DNA of 64,000 nucleotides, taken from contig NW_003314319.1 in assembly GCF_000143415.4 (NCBI RefSeq), positions 462,365 to 526,364 on the forward strand. Direction: 5' to 3'. The notes under the pieces were generated by a model. That model ran no database searches, was not told the origin of the DNA, and saw only the letters and a program-made list of their open reading frames with translations. The stretch is from Selaginella moellendorffii (lineage: Eukaryota > Streptophyta > Lycopodiopsida > Selaginellales > Selaginellaceae). Positions 1 through 12,200 of this stretch are shown piece by piece. A program made the position numbers and the translations under genes. Within the stretch, counting starts at the first letter, position 1, and each line of letters starts with the position of its first letter.

Positions 1-953
1 CATGTCCCTGCAAGAATAAAACCCTGAGAAAACTGCTTACAAAATTTCTCAAGTCAGCTTTACCGAATTGGCAGTCGAAGATGATTAAAATCGCCAACTT
101 CCTTGGCATGATCACGGATTTCAGAGATGTCGACGTTGAAGTACCTGCATAATACATCCGTGAGGACGCTAGAAGACTTAGCAGAGACAAAGAAAACAGA
201 GCCTACGCCATATCAGGATCTTGCTGGAGGTTGCACACCGTGGTAACATTCTCGTCTTTCTTTAGGCGATCAACATCTGCAGGATTCTGGAAAATTGTTG
301 CTATTGGCAACTCGAAAAGAAAAAAGAAAGATAAAGAGAACCTGTAAGCAGGAACCAACGATGAGATTCGGGAGAACACGATTGTAATTCATCCCCAGCT
401 CATGCCTATAAGTCAAGTCTGAAAGAATAACAAAAGTTCGTTCTTCGATCAGAAAAAAGCACCAGAGAAAAAAACAAGGCTTCATACCAGACTGTGTTAT
501 CTTCTGGAACACTGCACTATAATCATCAGCTTTCTTCGAGGTTTCCTCCTTTCCTTCTTCCTCGGAAGACTGCTTAGCTTGGAACCAAATGTGAGTTAAA
601 ACCACCAATGCATTTCCTCTCTAATCTCTAGAAACCTAGCTTACATGAGAGGCGGACACCACGAATCGCTGGGCAGAAGTCGAAGCGCGCTTACAGAGAG
701 TCCACATTCTTCCATCCCTTCGTGTTAACCTGATTCTGGATCGATCCAAGCGCCTACCAGTTGAGAAATTCTGAAACGCTATGAACTAGATCGAGCATAC
801 CTTTGATCGGAGAGCGCCCGGCGCTGGATTTGAAGAAACGCCAGGCGAGGGCACAGCGCCTCCGCCGCCATAGCGTGATTTTCCACAACGAACACGAGAT
901 GCCACGTGACAAATAAAATTTCTAGGCCTAGGGCTACATTTGCCTCCAAACAT
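1..953 (-). CDS. SEX4: SEX4/DSP4-type phosphoglucan phosphatase, 5' part only
   Basis: The enzyme removes phosphate from starch glucans in the plastid during starch breakdown. Five exon pieces can be read on the minus strand with GT-AG junctions: an N-terminal basic, Ser/Gly-rich stretch (801-953, MFGGKCSPRP..., likely transit peptide), an acidic linker, then the family-typical YRHELGMNYN and LIVGSCLQ, then PADVDRLKKDENVTTVCNLQQDPDM, split by introns, and the dual-specificity phosphatase segment YFNVDISEIRDHAKEVGDF. A last exon begins at about position 7 with the codons for R-D-M, matching the family. The catalytic HCxxGxxR loop and the carbohydrate-binding module lie beyond the left edge. 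The order and wording of motifs match Arabidopsis SEX4 rather than LSF1/LSF2, as recalled. The start is the first ATG in frame with the linker exons. Confidence 0.85.
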
Positions 954-1276
954 AATGTTTGAATTTGGAGTGATGAGTTTCCTTGTGTAAAGTGTCAATA
1001 CTTAGCACTGCAAATGCCAACGAGCGGCATTCCAACGAATCAAAAGAATACGCTCACCTTGGTCTCTCAATCGTTATTGGATCGTGTTTTATGTCTCTCT
1101 CCTCGATTTGTAAGCGTTGAAGAGCTTTTCTTCTCTACATTTTCTACTTTGGCATCGAACGTTTGTTGTTCCGGTTCTTCCCTACGCAATTCTGTTGATC
1201 AAACATTATAATCTCGTTTTCCAGATGAAATCGTCGACTAACCTTTGTCTTAAACTCGGTCCGGTTGCCAGCGACA
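954..1276. other. Intergenic spacer, no gene seen
   Basis: This 323-base space lies between the SEX4 start and the RidA stop, both on the minus strand. It should hold the SEX4 promoter and the RidA 3' UTR. I see no convincing coding exon or TATA box in it. Confidence 0.5.
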
Positions 1277-2697
1277 TCACAGCGCAGCGATGCACTCGAT
1301 TTCAATACGGGCATTTAAAGGCAAGGCAGCTACTTGATACGTGGATCGTGCAGGAGCTGGAGCTGGAAAATCTGCACAAGCCGCACGGTATCTCACTGGA
1401 ATTAATTTCCCCCTGGAGGAAGCCAAGAGAGCAAAGTAAAGCAAGAGGGAAAAGGAGCTCACTTACATCTGGCATAAATCTCATTCACTGCCTTGAAGTC
1501 CGCAAGATCAGCCAGCCTAGGAATTCGAAAGTTGACATCAGAAAGCGTCTAGCTAGCCAGCTGATGAATGACACACAACCAAAGCAGAAACAGCGATGGA
1601 TAAATGGCATAGCGACAGGGAAATGGGAAGCCAAGCATCGATCGGAAGAGAGAGGACACCCTTACATGATAGTTGTCTTCACCACAGACTTGTAGCTAAC
1701 ACCGGCAGCTTTCAGAATCTCACCCATGTTCTTGAGTACCTGCACAGAAAAGAAAGGAGAAACGATAGAGGAATCAAAACGCCCTGCCCGAAAACTACAA
1801 CACAATAACACACCCTACCTGTTCGGTCTGTCCTTCGACACTGTCAGAAACAAATTTTCCAGTCTGTAAAGGGAGGCGAGATCGCTGGTTAATGAAGTGA
1901 AAGTTCCCGACTCATGACGTGACACGAACGTACTTAGAGAGCGAGCATGGAAAGCAGAAGCACAGGAAAACGAAGAGGGCAATTTACATGCAATGCAATG
2001 CGATCCCATGAAACAAAACAATGGAATCCCATGAAACAAAGCACTGCATTGCTTGCTCAATCAATCATTCACCTTTGAACTGACAAGCCACTCTTCCTTT
2101 TTTCAATCGATGACATTCATGCTCCATCAGTAGAGGAGTGGAAAAAAACAAAGGAAAAAGCTTTGGAAAAGCTGAGCATACCTCGGGAATGAGCCCCAGT
2201 ACACCTGACACGAACACGAGATTGTTGGCCTTGATTGCTTGTGAGTAAGGTCCAAGAGCAGCTGGAGCTCGCTCTGTCACAACGGCCTCCTTTTCCTTCT
2301 CTACACAAACAAACACACATTTTACAAGCATTTGATTCCTTCTCGGAAAGAAAAAGAAAGAGAGGAGAACGATGCAAAGAATCCAAAAAAAAAAAAGAGG
2401 AGATCTCTTCGCATGCTGCCTCTGATCTCTAATCAGGGCCAAGAATTGCTGCCAATGCGGAAGCGGCACGGCTATGGCGAGCACGCACGCGATCTAAGCA
2501 TATAATCTACGAAATCTGCGCTCCCTGGAAAACGACTTACTTGAAATCTCCGCCATGCCCTGGGCTGCCGCGCTGGTAGATGCGAGCCGGGCCATCCGCC
2601 TGACGCGCCGGGAGCTGCTGCCGCCGCACTTGAGATACCCCGTGGCGATCGCCGGGGGAGCTGCCGCGCAGTGAATGCGCATGAGCAACCCTGCCAT
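1277..2697 (-). CDS. RIDA: RidA (YjgF/YER057c/UK114) enamine/imine deaminase, organelle-targeted
   Basis: RidA proteins hydrolyse reactive 2-aminoacrylate and similar enamines produced by PLP enzymes; the plant form acts in the plastid. On the minus strand an alanine/arginine-rich N-terminus (MAGLLMRIHCAAAPPA...) of about 50 residues looks like a transit peptide. It is followed through short introns by the full RidA core: APAALGPYSQAIKANNLVFVSG, then TGKFVSDSVEGQTEQ, VLKNMGEILKAAGVSYKSVV, LADLADFKAVNEIYA, and the C-terminal ARSTYQVAALPLNARIEIE. The conserved arginine (in PARSTYQV) and the terminal glutamate (in IEIECIAAL) of the active site are present. The first intron is large by local standards and interrupts the transit peptide/core junction. 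Start chosen at the ATG opening the transit peptide. Function is firm; the exact organelle is inferred. Confidence 0.9.
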
Positions 2698-2916
2698 GGC
2701 GATGGCGCCACCAAAAAACTCAAGAACCCTAAAACCCCGGGCGGGGAATATTCCACTCCTTTAAGAAAGAACACTACCGCTAACAAGTAAAACTTTTGCT
2801 GGGCGAACAAAACTGCTTTCGCTGTCTTCCCTGTCCTGTGAAAACGAACGAACCAAAACGAATTTCCTTTGTCCCTTTCCTCGCTCTCTTTTATAGAAGC
2901 TCTCCCACTTTTCCTC

Positions 2917-4329
2917 TCATTTGAGGAATCTCCAGAACCAGCTTAGCATGTCCTGGTGGGCTTCCTCGGCCTGGGCCACGGCCCTCGAGTTGGTCACGTC
3001 GTACCTCACAGTCCAGCCGTGAGACGCTCCCGGAAAGAATTTGATAAAGCTCTCCACCTGAGAGAAGGCAAAAGGTGTTAGCAAAACCAAAAGCTTCCAT
3101 CCGGTTACGTTGGCTCCAAGCACCACAGAGCAGCGGCAATGACGCACACAACCTTGAAAACACGACAAACGCAAGCAAGCGAAAAACGCAAAAAGGCGAA
3201 TTGTCAAAGCGAACCTCAGCACGACTCGCAAGGATTGCACGCGATTCCTCGATCACCGCGGCGGGTGTTCGCTGATCTACTTCCGCAGCGAGGATCGCCA
3301 CGGGCGCACGAATCTCTGCACGAAAAGCTTGGGTGAATCTCCGAACAGCGAGACTGAAATCAAAAGCTTTGTCGCACCTCGCATATCGTCTACCGTCACA
3401 AAGGAGGGATGCAGCAGCACGACTGCCCGCACACTGTCCTCCCTTCCCATCAAGGCTGCTACTTTAGCTGCAAACTCACAGAAGAGATATTAGTGCTCGG
3501 TACTGCTACTCCACTGCCAAAATAAATTGATGGAAACATTTCGATTTAACTTACCGCCCCAGCAGAAGCCAGCGATTCCAATCGAAGTGATACCTTTCGA
3601 CTTTAGCAGTGCCACAATCTTCTTGCACTGTTGTATGGACTTTGGCTGCAGAAGGCAGAGAGAAAGCTCCGATAAGAAACAGATGAGAGTTTCATACGAA
3701 AACTTAAAAGTTACCGGTTCATGGTTCTTGATCCACGCAGGGAATGTTGCATAGGGACTTCCACTCTCGGCAGGCTTGAATGGATCATTGTTTAAAAGGT
3801 CTGGAACTACAACCAGGTAGCCAGCAGCAGCAACCTTGTCCGCTAGTTTCCTGTATCCCAGAAACAAAAAAGCTCAGTGAATTTTCCAAAGCTCGAGCGC
3901 ATGAAAGATTGGCGCGTGAGAGCAGTGCAAAACCCACCTCAACAGTGGACTGCTCCATCCTAGCAAGAGAGCAAATATTAGCCTCTCGAAGCACAAGAAA
4001 TGAAAAGAAAGATAAAAGAAGAACAGGGACTCGATCAAAGCGATTGTGCGAAGGAAAATTTCAAGTGACGAGAGCGATGCTACACGCGAACAGTGAATGG
4101 CAATGCAATGGATCACCAGCATTCTTGCTGGCGGTAGAATTGGTGGAGCTGGGGGAGAGAATTGGAGGGGAGGAGAGCAAGAAATTTGCGTACCGAATAT
4201 ATCCGACACCAAGATCACCGCCTCGGTAGCGCCTTGCGCGCCGTTGGTGTAGGCTCGCACGCCCAGGCTCTCCGCGCTGTTGTCGAAGAAATGCGACGCC
4301 GGAGGAACGCAGCAATCTCCCGCGGCCAT
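2917..4329 (-). CDS. Dienelactone hydrolase family alpha/beta hydrolase
   Basis: This is a DLH-type serine/cysteine hydrolase of the plant group often annotated as carboxymethylenebutenolidase or endo-1,3;1,4-beta-D-glucanase-like. Minus-strand exons read: N-terminus MAAGDCCVPPASHFFDN with an early CC/P motif typical of the group, TEAVILVSDIFG, a tiny exon encoding GWSSPLLR, KLADKVAAAGYLVVVPDLL, NNDPF, then the nucleophile elbow GIAGFCWGGK with cysteine in place of serine, KVAALMGREDSVRAVVLLHPS, IRAPVAILAAEVDQRTP (acid-residue loop), and the histidine motif FPGASHGWTVRYD near the end. All three triad positions are present. An alternative in-frame start lies 33 bases upstream; the downstream ATG gives the usual N-terminus. 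The true substrate in plants is not established. Confidence 0.85.
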
Positions 4330-5358
4330 GATATTTCCTCGATTGATTCCCCCGATTCGCAAGAAAGAGATCTATAGCTACGCCGCGACGATCGAGCGAT
4401 CCGTTAAGGGCGCGCTCGATCTTGAGCGCCTAGGGCCGCGGCTTTGATCCTCCCTCCCACTAGCGCCACAAGATTTTTCTAGGGCGCCTACGGACAGCAC
4501 ACCAGTGATCTTCCTTCACGCTTCGAGAGGGAAGCGAAGAGGAAGATGCGAAGGAGGAGAGAGGAATAAAAAGAGAGAAAAAAAAAGCTTAAAAAGGGGG
4601 GTTTTGGCGAAGTACCGAGAGCTTTACTGTGCCGCCTAATTGTGGAAATTCCATCATATTTAAACGCGAATACCATTTCCACAAACGGCAGGATAAATAC
4701 CACCTGCTGTCCACGTGCCGGCGTACGAGCCCCACGATCCCCGCATCGGACGGCACGGCTGGGGAGCCTAGGGTTTACCGCTCCGCCGTAAATACATCCG
4801 TGGTGAAGAAGGTTTCACCTCACCACGTGGCGGCACGCGATTGCCATGCGGTTTGAAAATGCCCCGTACCTGGTTGCGGGGATGGCGTGCCCGGTTCGAT
4901 TCCTTTGGCGCGCAGTTTCCTCATTCTGTTTATAACATGGTGGGTCTTTTCGTGACGATCTTGGGTTCCTAGATTACACGACGAGACGACGCCAACATTG
5001 TAAGTTAAATGTGCCAGCCAGCCGCGGTCCAGCCGAATTCCAGGCGCCAGGCGAGGCCAGCCTTTTTCCATCCATCAATCCTCCCACGATAAAAATGTCT
5101 TTCTTTTTCCTTCTCGTTTTCGCCAATCCAATCCAATCCAATCCATTCCAGTCGCCATCGCTTTCTCGTTCGCCTTGGCCGGGCTTTTTCTTCCATCATT
5201 CCCGAATCCCCACATGAGTGTTATAAGTCGAGTGATGGTAAATCTATCCACTCCGAAGTTATCCAGGCGGAAAGCGCGGGTAAAAGTTTTAAATTTTTTG
5301 AAAAGGGAGCTTTAGGGCTTGCTGGGAAATTAGGGCTCTTCAGGGAATTCTAGGGTTT
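4330..5358. promoter_or_regulatory. Divergent intergenic region between DLH gene and LEA_2 gene
   Basis: About 1 kb without a supported gene. The two neighbours are transcribed away from each other, so both promoters must lie here. The only repeat noticed is a short run of the pentamer ATCCA at about 5126-5150. No clear TATA box was fixed. Several open frames exist but none resembles a protein. Confidence 0.5.
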
Positions 5359-6150
5359 ATGGGCGCTATGACGAAAGAGGAGGGCAGAGGCGAGGCGATC
5401 GGCTACCCGGTCGTGCACCATCACTACTACGCGCCGCTAGATGATCGCCCTCCGGTTCTCGAGTCCAGTAAGACGAAGAGCTGCGCTTTCCAGTGCTTCG
5501 CAGTCCTGTATCCGATCATTCTCGTGTTGGGCTTCACGGCGTTTATGCTGTGGCCGAGCGATGTGAAGATCGAGGTGCACAAGACGGAGCTTGTGAGCAT
5601 GTCTTGGGACAGCCTCAAGAGGGCGATCGTTGAGCAGCAGCAGCGGTCCAACGATTTGGGGCTGGATTTGGATTTGAAGTTCCAAGTCCAATTGCTTGTG
5701 AGGAATCCCAATTACTTTGGTGTGCGCTACGACAGGATTGTGGTGGAGCTCGGGTACCGGGGCGATAAGCTCGGCCGGGTGGTCTTGGAAGGCGGCGAGA
5801 TCCCAGCGCTGAAAGTTGTCACCGTGGATGGGGTGATGGATCTCAAAGGCATGAGAGTGTTTGTGAATGCCGGGAGTTTACTCTTGGATATCGCCAGGGG
5901 GAGATTGCCTCTAGAGACGGACATGAACTTTTCCGGGAATTTGGAGTTTTTGCTCGTCCACCCTCACTTAGAGGTAAAAAATCTTGCTTTTTTTCCTAAA
6001 TCATGTTCTTCCTTGTAGGCGAAACTTAGTTGCGAAATCGTTGTCAACCCGGGAACCAACGAGATCATGGAAAAATCCTGTCTACTTGCTGTAAGCTTAA
6101 ATTGTTTTCTTTTGTTGCCATAATTGGGATTATTTTTCTGGCAGGAATGA
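5359..6150 (+). CDS. LEA_2-domain, NHL-like single-pass membrane protein
   Basis: The protein starts with a short cytosolic tail containing the tyrosine/histidine/proline stretch VVHHHYYAPLDD, typical of plant LEA_2/NDR1-HIN1-like proteins. One membrane segment follows (about residues 45-66, AVLYPIILVLGFTAFML). The rest is a LEA_2 beta-sandwich (VQLLVRNPNYFGVRYDRIVVEL, GRVVLEGGEIPALKV). Exon 1 is 5359-5973, exon 2 is 6019-6090 (AKLSCEIVVNPGTNEIMEKSC), and a splice acceptor at 6144 brings a GAA-TGA end at 6150. If the last intron is retained, the protein ends a few codons later instead. Members bind lipids or act at the plasma membrane in stress and defence; which role applies here cannot be read from the sequence. 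Confidence 0.75.
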
Positions 6151-6224
6151 TCGAACCACGAATACGCGTCGTCGACTTGCTATGTACAAAGCGCGCAGAT
6201 AATTAAGCTTTTATTTCTCGTTTT

Positions 6225-9010
6225 CTAAGCGAAGGCGTTCGCCTCTTCGCCTCTTCGCCCGCTTAGCTCATCCGTGTCATCGCATGCGATTAAATAGCTC
6301 CCTGGAAGATCGAATTCCAGCTCCTTGTTGTCCAGTTGCTTAGTAATAAATCCCCGGATTCTATATTGCTCAGGCACTGACACGTCTTTGGAGCCCACCT
6401 TTTGAAACTCCCAGCCATCGTTGACAACTCTGATCGAGTGGATCTCGACCTGGCACAAGAAGCCAAAGAAAAAACGAGTAATAAAATCAAGTTTTCACGA
6501 GAGTTAACATACCTCAGAGTGCTTGCTCGCGTCAATGACAAGAGCACCGTCCAGGTAGAGGTCCTTGAACGAGACATTCACGCCTCGAATGACTAGAGTG
6601 GATCTTTGCGTGATCTCGCAAGAACCAGAGATCTTTCTTTTCACGTCCGAGGACGTAAGCCCCCAGCTCGGACTCCACACCACTCGCGGCCACACCTCCA
6701 CCTCTTGCCCGTTGAAAGTCTCGATGGTGGGGCTCCCAATCTTCACGCCAGCCTGAGGAGTAAACATTGGAGATATAGAAAAACTAGAGGAAAGAAATAA
6801 TCAAAGACCTTCTTCAAGATGAGGCTGTTGGCTTTGTAGATTGCCATTTCGCCAGTCGTTGCACTGTGTCTAGGATTTCCTTCGGGAACCTGCGAGTCTT
6901 ACAAATCTAAATCCCTGTAAACGAATTGAAAAAAATGGATACCTTTGCAGCATCGTCCGGGTTGTTCTTCACGGGTGCATATGCCAGCCATGTATCCATA
7001 ACCTGTACACGAGAAAGTAATGTAGACGAAATACAAAAGAGGTGACAAAAGTTACCGTGAAGCCAACTTTTGCCGAAGGCGACAATGTTCTTGGATAGTC
7101 TTGCATCATGCACTCGAGCCTCGTAGAGGATTTAAATTCTTCCCTGCCCGCATCTTTGTATCTGTTGTTTCGGAGATCTGTTTGAGCACGAAACAAAATC
7201 CTGCACTAAATGCATGAACGTACTTTGGATTGACAAACTCAACGATGGCGCCGTTTGTCTTGGTGAGCTCCTCCAAATAAGAGTCGAGCTTTAACACGAG
7301 CTGTTATGTGCGTGATTAGATCGGCTGGAAATTCCTCGACGACGTAAAAGTTACCTGGTTGATGTTTCCTGGATACGGAGAGTATCCAGTCTCGTCNNNN
7401 NNNNNNNNNNNNNNNNNNNNNNNNNNNNNNNNNNNNNNNNNNNNNNNNNNNNNNNNNNNNNNNNNNNNNNNNNNNNNNNNNNNNNNNNNNNNNNNNNNNN
7501 NNNNNNNNNNNNNNNNNNNNNNNNNNNNNNNNNNNNNNNNNNGCCGAGCTATTCCTCCGATTGGCTCTTTTGCCTTACGTGGAACAGCCAAAGAATTTAC
7601 GTCCAGGTCATTTGTAACACTGACGCCTAATGACGCAGGTATTGCCTATGTCATCTCAAGATTGAGCCGCTTTGTCGAATAAAAACAAAGAGAGTTACCT
7701 TGAACAGCAGTCCGTTTGTGTCCTGGAAAAATATAAGCCACTTGACTCCGGACAGTTTCCTTCCAAGAAGATTTTTTCAAGTCACGCACTATGAGACAGA
7801 CCTTTACTTACCATCTGGAAAGAATGCCGCTTGAGCAAAGAACAGCATGTACGTCTCCGTGGCCGTGCGGCTTCGTCTACAGAAAAAAAAACAAAGCTTT
7901 AGCACGTTTTCGAAGAAAAGAAGGAGCTAGAGTCGTGGCGTACTTGGATAGAATACTTGTCAGAAGGATTCCGAGCTAATCTAGCAAAATTATCGGCCAA
8001 GCACGCGACTTTCTCCTGCAAAAGGAAGCATGAGTTTGACGACGCTACGTCTCTCGACGTGCTTCTACCTGTTTCAGAAGAGTTACTTGGCTTGGATTCA
8101 TTCCAAAGAAATTGTTTTCCTTGAGAAGCTTTTCAGTCATTGCGTGAGTGTCGTCGGATGTCATAATTACAAAGGGAATTGGACCTGAAGGAAAAGCAAC
8201 AGCTCAAATGGTCCCGAAAGTTAGGAAATCACGTACGTGTAGCGGAGGAAAATTCCTGTAGCGCCAAAATGTTCTTGATGTAGAGTTCCAAAAAGCAAGT
8301 TCCTGTAGTTGTTTCGGAAGGTAATGCTACCTGCAGGGAAAATACAATCAGAAATCCAACTTCTTTTTTATTTTCTTGCATTTTTCCTTTGTATTTTTTA
8401 TTTTTCCACTGTACCTTGATTCCAGTATAGCCTAGACGCTCACCAAGTCCACCGGCAACTAACACGAACGCTGCGTTAGACGCTGCCTTAACACCGGCCT
8501 CTTCGAAACGAACAAAGCGTTCGTCTCCATAGTAAAGACGCTCGCCAGAAGGAACCTTATGACAACATAAGAATTCTCCATCAACACCGAGACGAGAGAA
8601 AGGAAATTAAAGGAAAACTTTCTTACCGATGGCACATAGCCATCGAAAGGATTTCTACCGGCTTTAGAATCCGCCAGTAGCTTTCGAGCATTGTCAATGT
8701 ATGCCACTAATCCGCCTGGATAGTTCGCGTCTAGCTTCTTCACCTACAATTCAGTAGAAAGATAAATCAAACCACGTCAATTCAATCATCCAATGTGGTA
8801 CCTGATTGAAAAATCTCGCTTTGTCATCGTCGCCGATTCCCGGCTCTGGCCAACCCTCGAAAAGATGCTCCTGGCCGTGATCTAGTAGAGTCTGTGCTAG
8901 CGTTTCCTGGAGATCCACCGAAATTAAGCTTGAATCTAGCTACCTGAGCTCCTCCTTACCATGGCAGCGTCGCAATCTCGAGGAAGAACCCATTGTGCTT
9001 GCAACACCAT
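6225..9010 (-). CDS. USP: UDP-sugar pyrophosphorylase (USP)
   Basis: USP makes UDP-sugars (UDP-glucose, -galactose, -glucuronate, -xylose, -arabinose) from sugar-1-phosphates and UTP in the cytosol, the last step of sugar salvage. Many short minus-strand exons read in order: [57 protein letters not shown], the UTP-binding loop [105 protein letters not shown], then an assembly gap, then [84 protein letters not shown] and the C-terminal beta-helix. These match plant USP across its length. An exon is partly lost in the gap. The enzyme starts 261 bp from the divergent polymerase epsilon gene. Confidence 0.93.
7397..7542. other. Assembly gap (146 N)
   Basis: A run of 146 N bases interrupts the USP gene between the exon encoding [11 protein letters not shown] and the one encoding [11 protein letters not shown]. 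In other plant USPs about 40 residues fall here, so the gap hides the remainder of one exon and possibly an intron. Confidence 0.99.
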
Positions 9011-9089
9011 CTGGAAACGATGAGTTGCCCTAGGAAAATACTTGAAAAATAGTCATCTGGAAAACCTTTACAAATAAATAGTAAGTATG

Positions 9090-9095
9090 AAAAAA
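9090..9095 (-). terminator. RNA polymerase III terminator of tRNA-Ser
   Basis: Six consecutive T residues on the minus strand begin 4 nt after the tRNA 3' end, the standard Pol III stop signal. Confidence 0.85.
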
Positions 9096-9098
9096 GGA

Positions 9099-9180
9099 CG
9101 TTGCTTGAGAGATTCGAACTCTCGCGGGAAAATCCCATGTACTTAGCAGGCACACGCCTTAACCACTCGGCCAAAGCAAC
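9099..9180 (-). tRNA. tRNA-Ser (anticodon GCU)
   Basis: The minus strand gives an 82-nt class II tRNA. The acceptor stem is perfect: GTTGCTT (9174-9180) pairs with AAGCAAC (9100-9106), followed by discriminator G at 9099. The D region contains the A-box-like GGCCGAGTGGTTAAGG, the anticodon loop reads CTGCTAA with anticodon GCT, a long variable arm follows, and the T arm carries the B-box GAGTTCGAATCTC. There is no intron. CCA is not encoded, as expected in a eukaryote. It sits 89 bp upstream of the USP start on the same strand and 91 bp from the divergent polymerase epsilon start. Confidence 0.95.
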
Positions 9181-9270
9181 TTAACTGTTAATTAGTGCCA
9201 CGTGTCAAAGATTTAGCTAGAGCCCTAAACCCTTTATATTTTTCCCGCGCATTCTTCTTTGCGCCGAGCT

Positions 9271-12200
9271 ATGGCGTCTCGAGGGCGCAGGCCCGGAATG
9301 TGGCATGGGGCGCGGGGACGGGGCCCCGAGAGCTCTCGCAGGCCCGGAATGTGGCATGGGGCGCGGGGACGGGGCCCCGAGAGCTCTCGCGATGGCGAAA
9401 GGGGCAGCAGAGGTAAGGGCAGAGGCGGTCGGGGCGGTCGCAGATCTAGGGTTTTTCGAGGAAATGACGATGATCTGGAGGAGAAGTTTGGGTTTGGATT
9501 GTTCACGGAAGGAGATCCAAAGCTTGGATGGCTTCTCAACATGTCGCCGGTAATGTAGCGTTTTGCTTAGTTGGCTCATCTGAATTTTGGGTTTTTCTTC
9601 TTCAGTCGTCATTCCAGGACGAGGAATGTGGCAATCAGACTTTCAGCTGTGTAAATCTGTGCTTTCTGTGCCAGGTCAGGATTCTTCCCTGTTTGTTTCT
9701 TTTTCTTTCTCGCCTTGGATTAGTTTTCGCTGCAATTTATTCGTATGCAGGATGGGTCGGGTTTTAAAACCCGTGTGAAGTTTGCTCCATATTTCTACAT
9801 AGGAGCGAAGGTAAGCTCATATATGTCCTTTAATACTTCGCTTACAGCTCGTTTTGTTTTGCCAGATTGGTATGGAACTTGAACTAGAGTCGTATATTCG
9901 GAGGCGTTTTGAGGGACTCATCTCAAACACGAAAATAGTCGAAAAGGAAGATCTTGACCTGGTAAAAGTTTCAACTTGCTAAGGAAATATTTCACATATG
10001 TTGCACGTTCGCTACAGAAAAATCACCTTTCTGGACTGCGCAAGCGATTTATTAAAATCAGCTTCAACACAGTCCAAGATCTCATGCAAGTAAAAAGCGA
10101 CCTGATGCCAATCGTGGCTCGCAATCAAGCGAAGCTGGAGGCGGTCGAAGCTTATGAATCTGTACTGTACGGGCTAAGGTATGCTGCCTGATATTTTTTG
10201 AATTGCTGCGGGAGAATTCTTTGCTATTTAACGTGGGATGCTTTGCAGCACAGAGAAGCAAAACAAATCGAAAGTTTATGACTACAATGAATGCATTGTA
10301 GATATACGCGAGTTTGATGTTCCGTATCATGTCCGCTTCGCAATAGACAATGGTAAAGTTTATTATCTCGTTTCTTTATTGAAACCTGCCCAGATGTCAG
10401 ATGTGGAGAATGGTACGTCGTAACCGTAGACGCAGCAAGGACAAAGTTGGAAAAACGGCCCGATCTCCTTCAGCGAGCTGAGGCTCGCGTATGTGCTTTT
10501 GATATTGAAGCAACCAAACTTCCGTTGAAGTTTCCAGATGCATCTTATGATAGTGTGATGATGATATCGTATATGGTCGATAGCCAGGGCTATCTGATTA
10601 TCAACAGAGAGGTAACTTGCTAAGTTGCTCATGATGCCGTCTTCTGAACATTTTTTGGCAGTGTGTAAGTGAAGACATAGACGACATTGAATATACTCCT
10701 AAGCCAGAGTTTGAAGGACATTTTAAGGTTCGAAATGCAGCCTCGGAGGTATGTATTTTGATTATTAGACGTGCACTTGACTCACAACTTCTTTCTGTTG
10801 CAGAAAGAACTTCTAGAGTGGTGGTTCGACCATATGCGTGAAATTAAACCGAACATCTTTGTTACCTACAACGGAGACTTCTTTGACTGGCCTTTTATTG
10901 AAGAGCGGGCCAAACATCATGGATTAAGCATGCGCGACGTATGTTTGCAAAAAAAATTTAAATTTCCTGACATGTTTTCTTGCAGAAACTCGGCTTTTCC
11001 TGTGATTCAGCGCAGGGAGAGTGTTTAAGTAAATTCGCTTGTCACTTAGATTGCTTCGCTTGGGTTAAACGTGACAGCTACCTTCCACAGGGCAGCCAAG
11101 GTCTTAAGGTCTTCTAAATTTCTTTATAACTATCAATTTCTTATGTTCTCTGCTTTCAGGCTGTGACGAAGGCGAAGCTTGGATATGATCCTCTGGAAGT
11201 CAATCCAGAAGACATGGTTCGTTTCGCTAGCGAACAACCTCAGGTGCGTACATTGTACTTGTGCAAAAGAAACGATCTGATCTCTGTTGCAGAAAATGGC
11301 AGCTTATTCCGTCTCAGACGCCGTCGCGACGTATTATCTTTACATGACATACGTTAATCCGTTTATCTTCTCTCTTGCCACTATCATACCTATGTCTCCG
11401 GACGAAGTGTTACGAAAGGGTAGTGGAACTTTGTGTGAAATGCTTCTTATGGTTCAGGTATGAGCTTTGAGTACAGCGTCAAATATTTAGTTTACACTTT
11501 TTTCCTCAGGCATTTAAAGGAAACATTATCTGCCCGAACAAACACAAGTCAGAACCGGAACGGTTTTACAGTGGTAGACTTCTGGATAGCGAGACATACA
11601 TTGGAGGCCATGTCGAATGCCTTGAGAGTGGTGTTTTTCGTTCGGATCTTCCTACTAGATTTCGACTCGTGCCCGAGGCATACCAAGTCAGTAGTTTTAC
11701 TTTCTTTGTCGTGAACATGTTGCTAATCTTTGTGGTACAGAAGCTGGTAGACAACCTGGATCGCGACCTTTTGTATGCCATAGAGAAAGAAGGGAAGATG
11801 AATGCTCAGGAAGTGACCAACTATGACGAGGTTAAGAAAGAAATAAAGTCAATGGTGGGTATTCCTTTCTTTGGCAGTTTATATTGTCTGCATTTTTGCA
11901 GCTTGAAAATCTACGGGATGTACCCAACAGGGAAGAGCAGCCTGTAATATATCACTTGGACGTGGCGGCCATGTATCCTAATATTATACTGACTAATCGC
12001 CTTCAGGTCAGTATTAAATTTCATCTCTGTTCTCAGTGTTCTCAGTGTCCCGTGTTGTTTATCCACAGCCGCCTTCAATTGTAACTGATGAAACATGCGC
12101 GGCCTGCGATTTTAATCGAGCCGAAAAAACGTGTTTGCGTCCTATGCAATGGGTTTGGAGAGGCGAATCCTTTATGACCAAGAGAAGGTAGTTTGTCTCT

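Noticed and set aside
1117-1695. Long plus-strand open frame opposite the RidA gene
   Set aside because: It is antisense to clear RidA exons and has no recognisable protein features.
5126-5150. ATCCA pentamer run as a regulatory site
   Set aside because: It is a short simple repeat with no matching known plant element.
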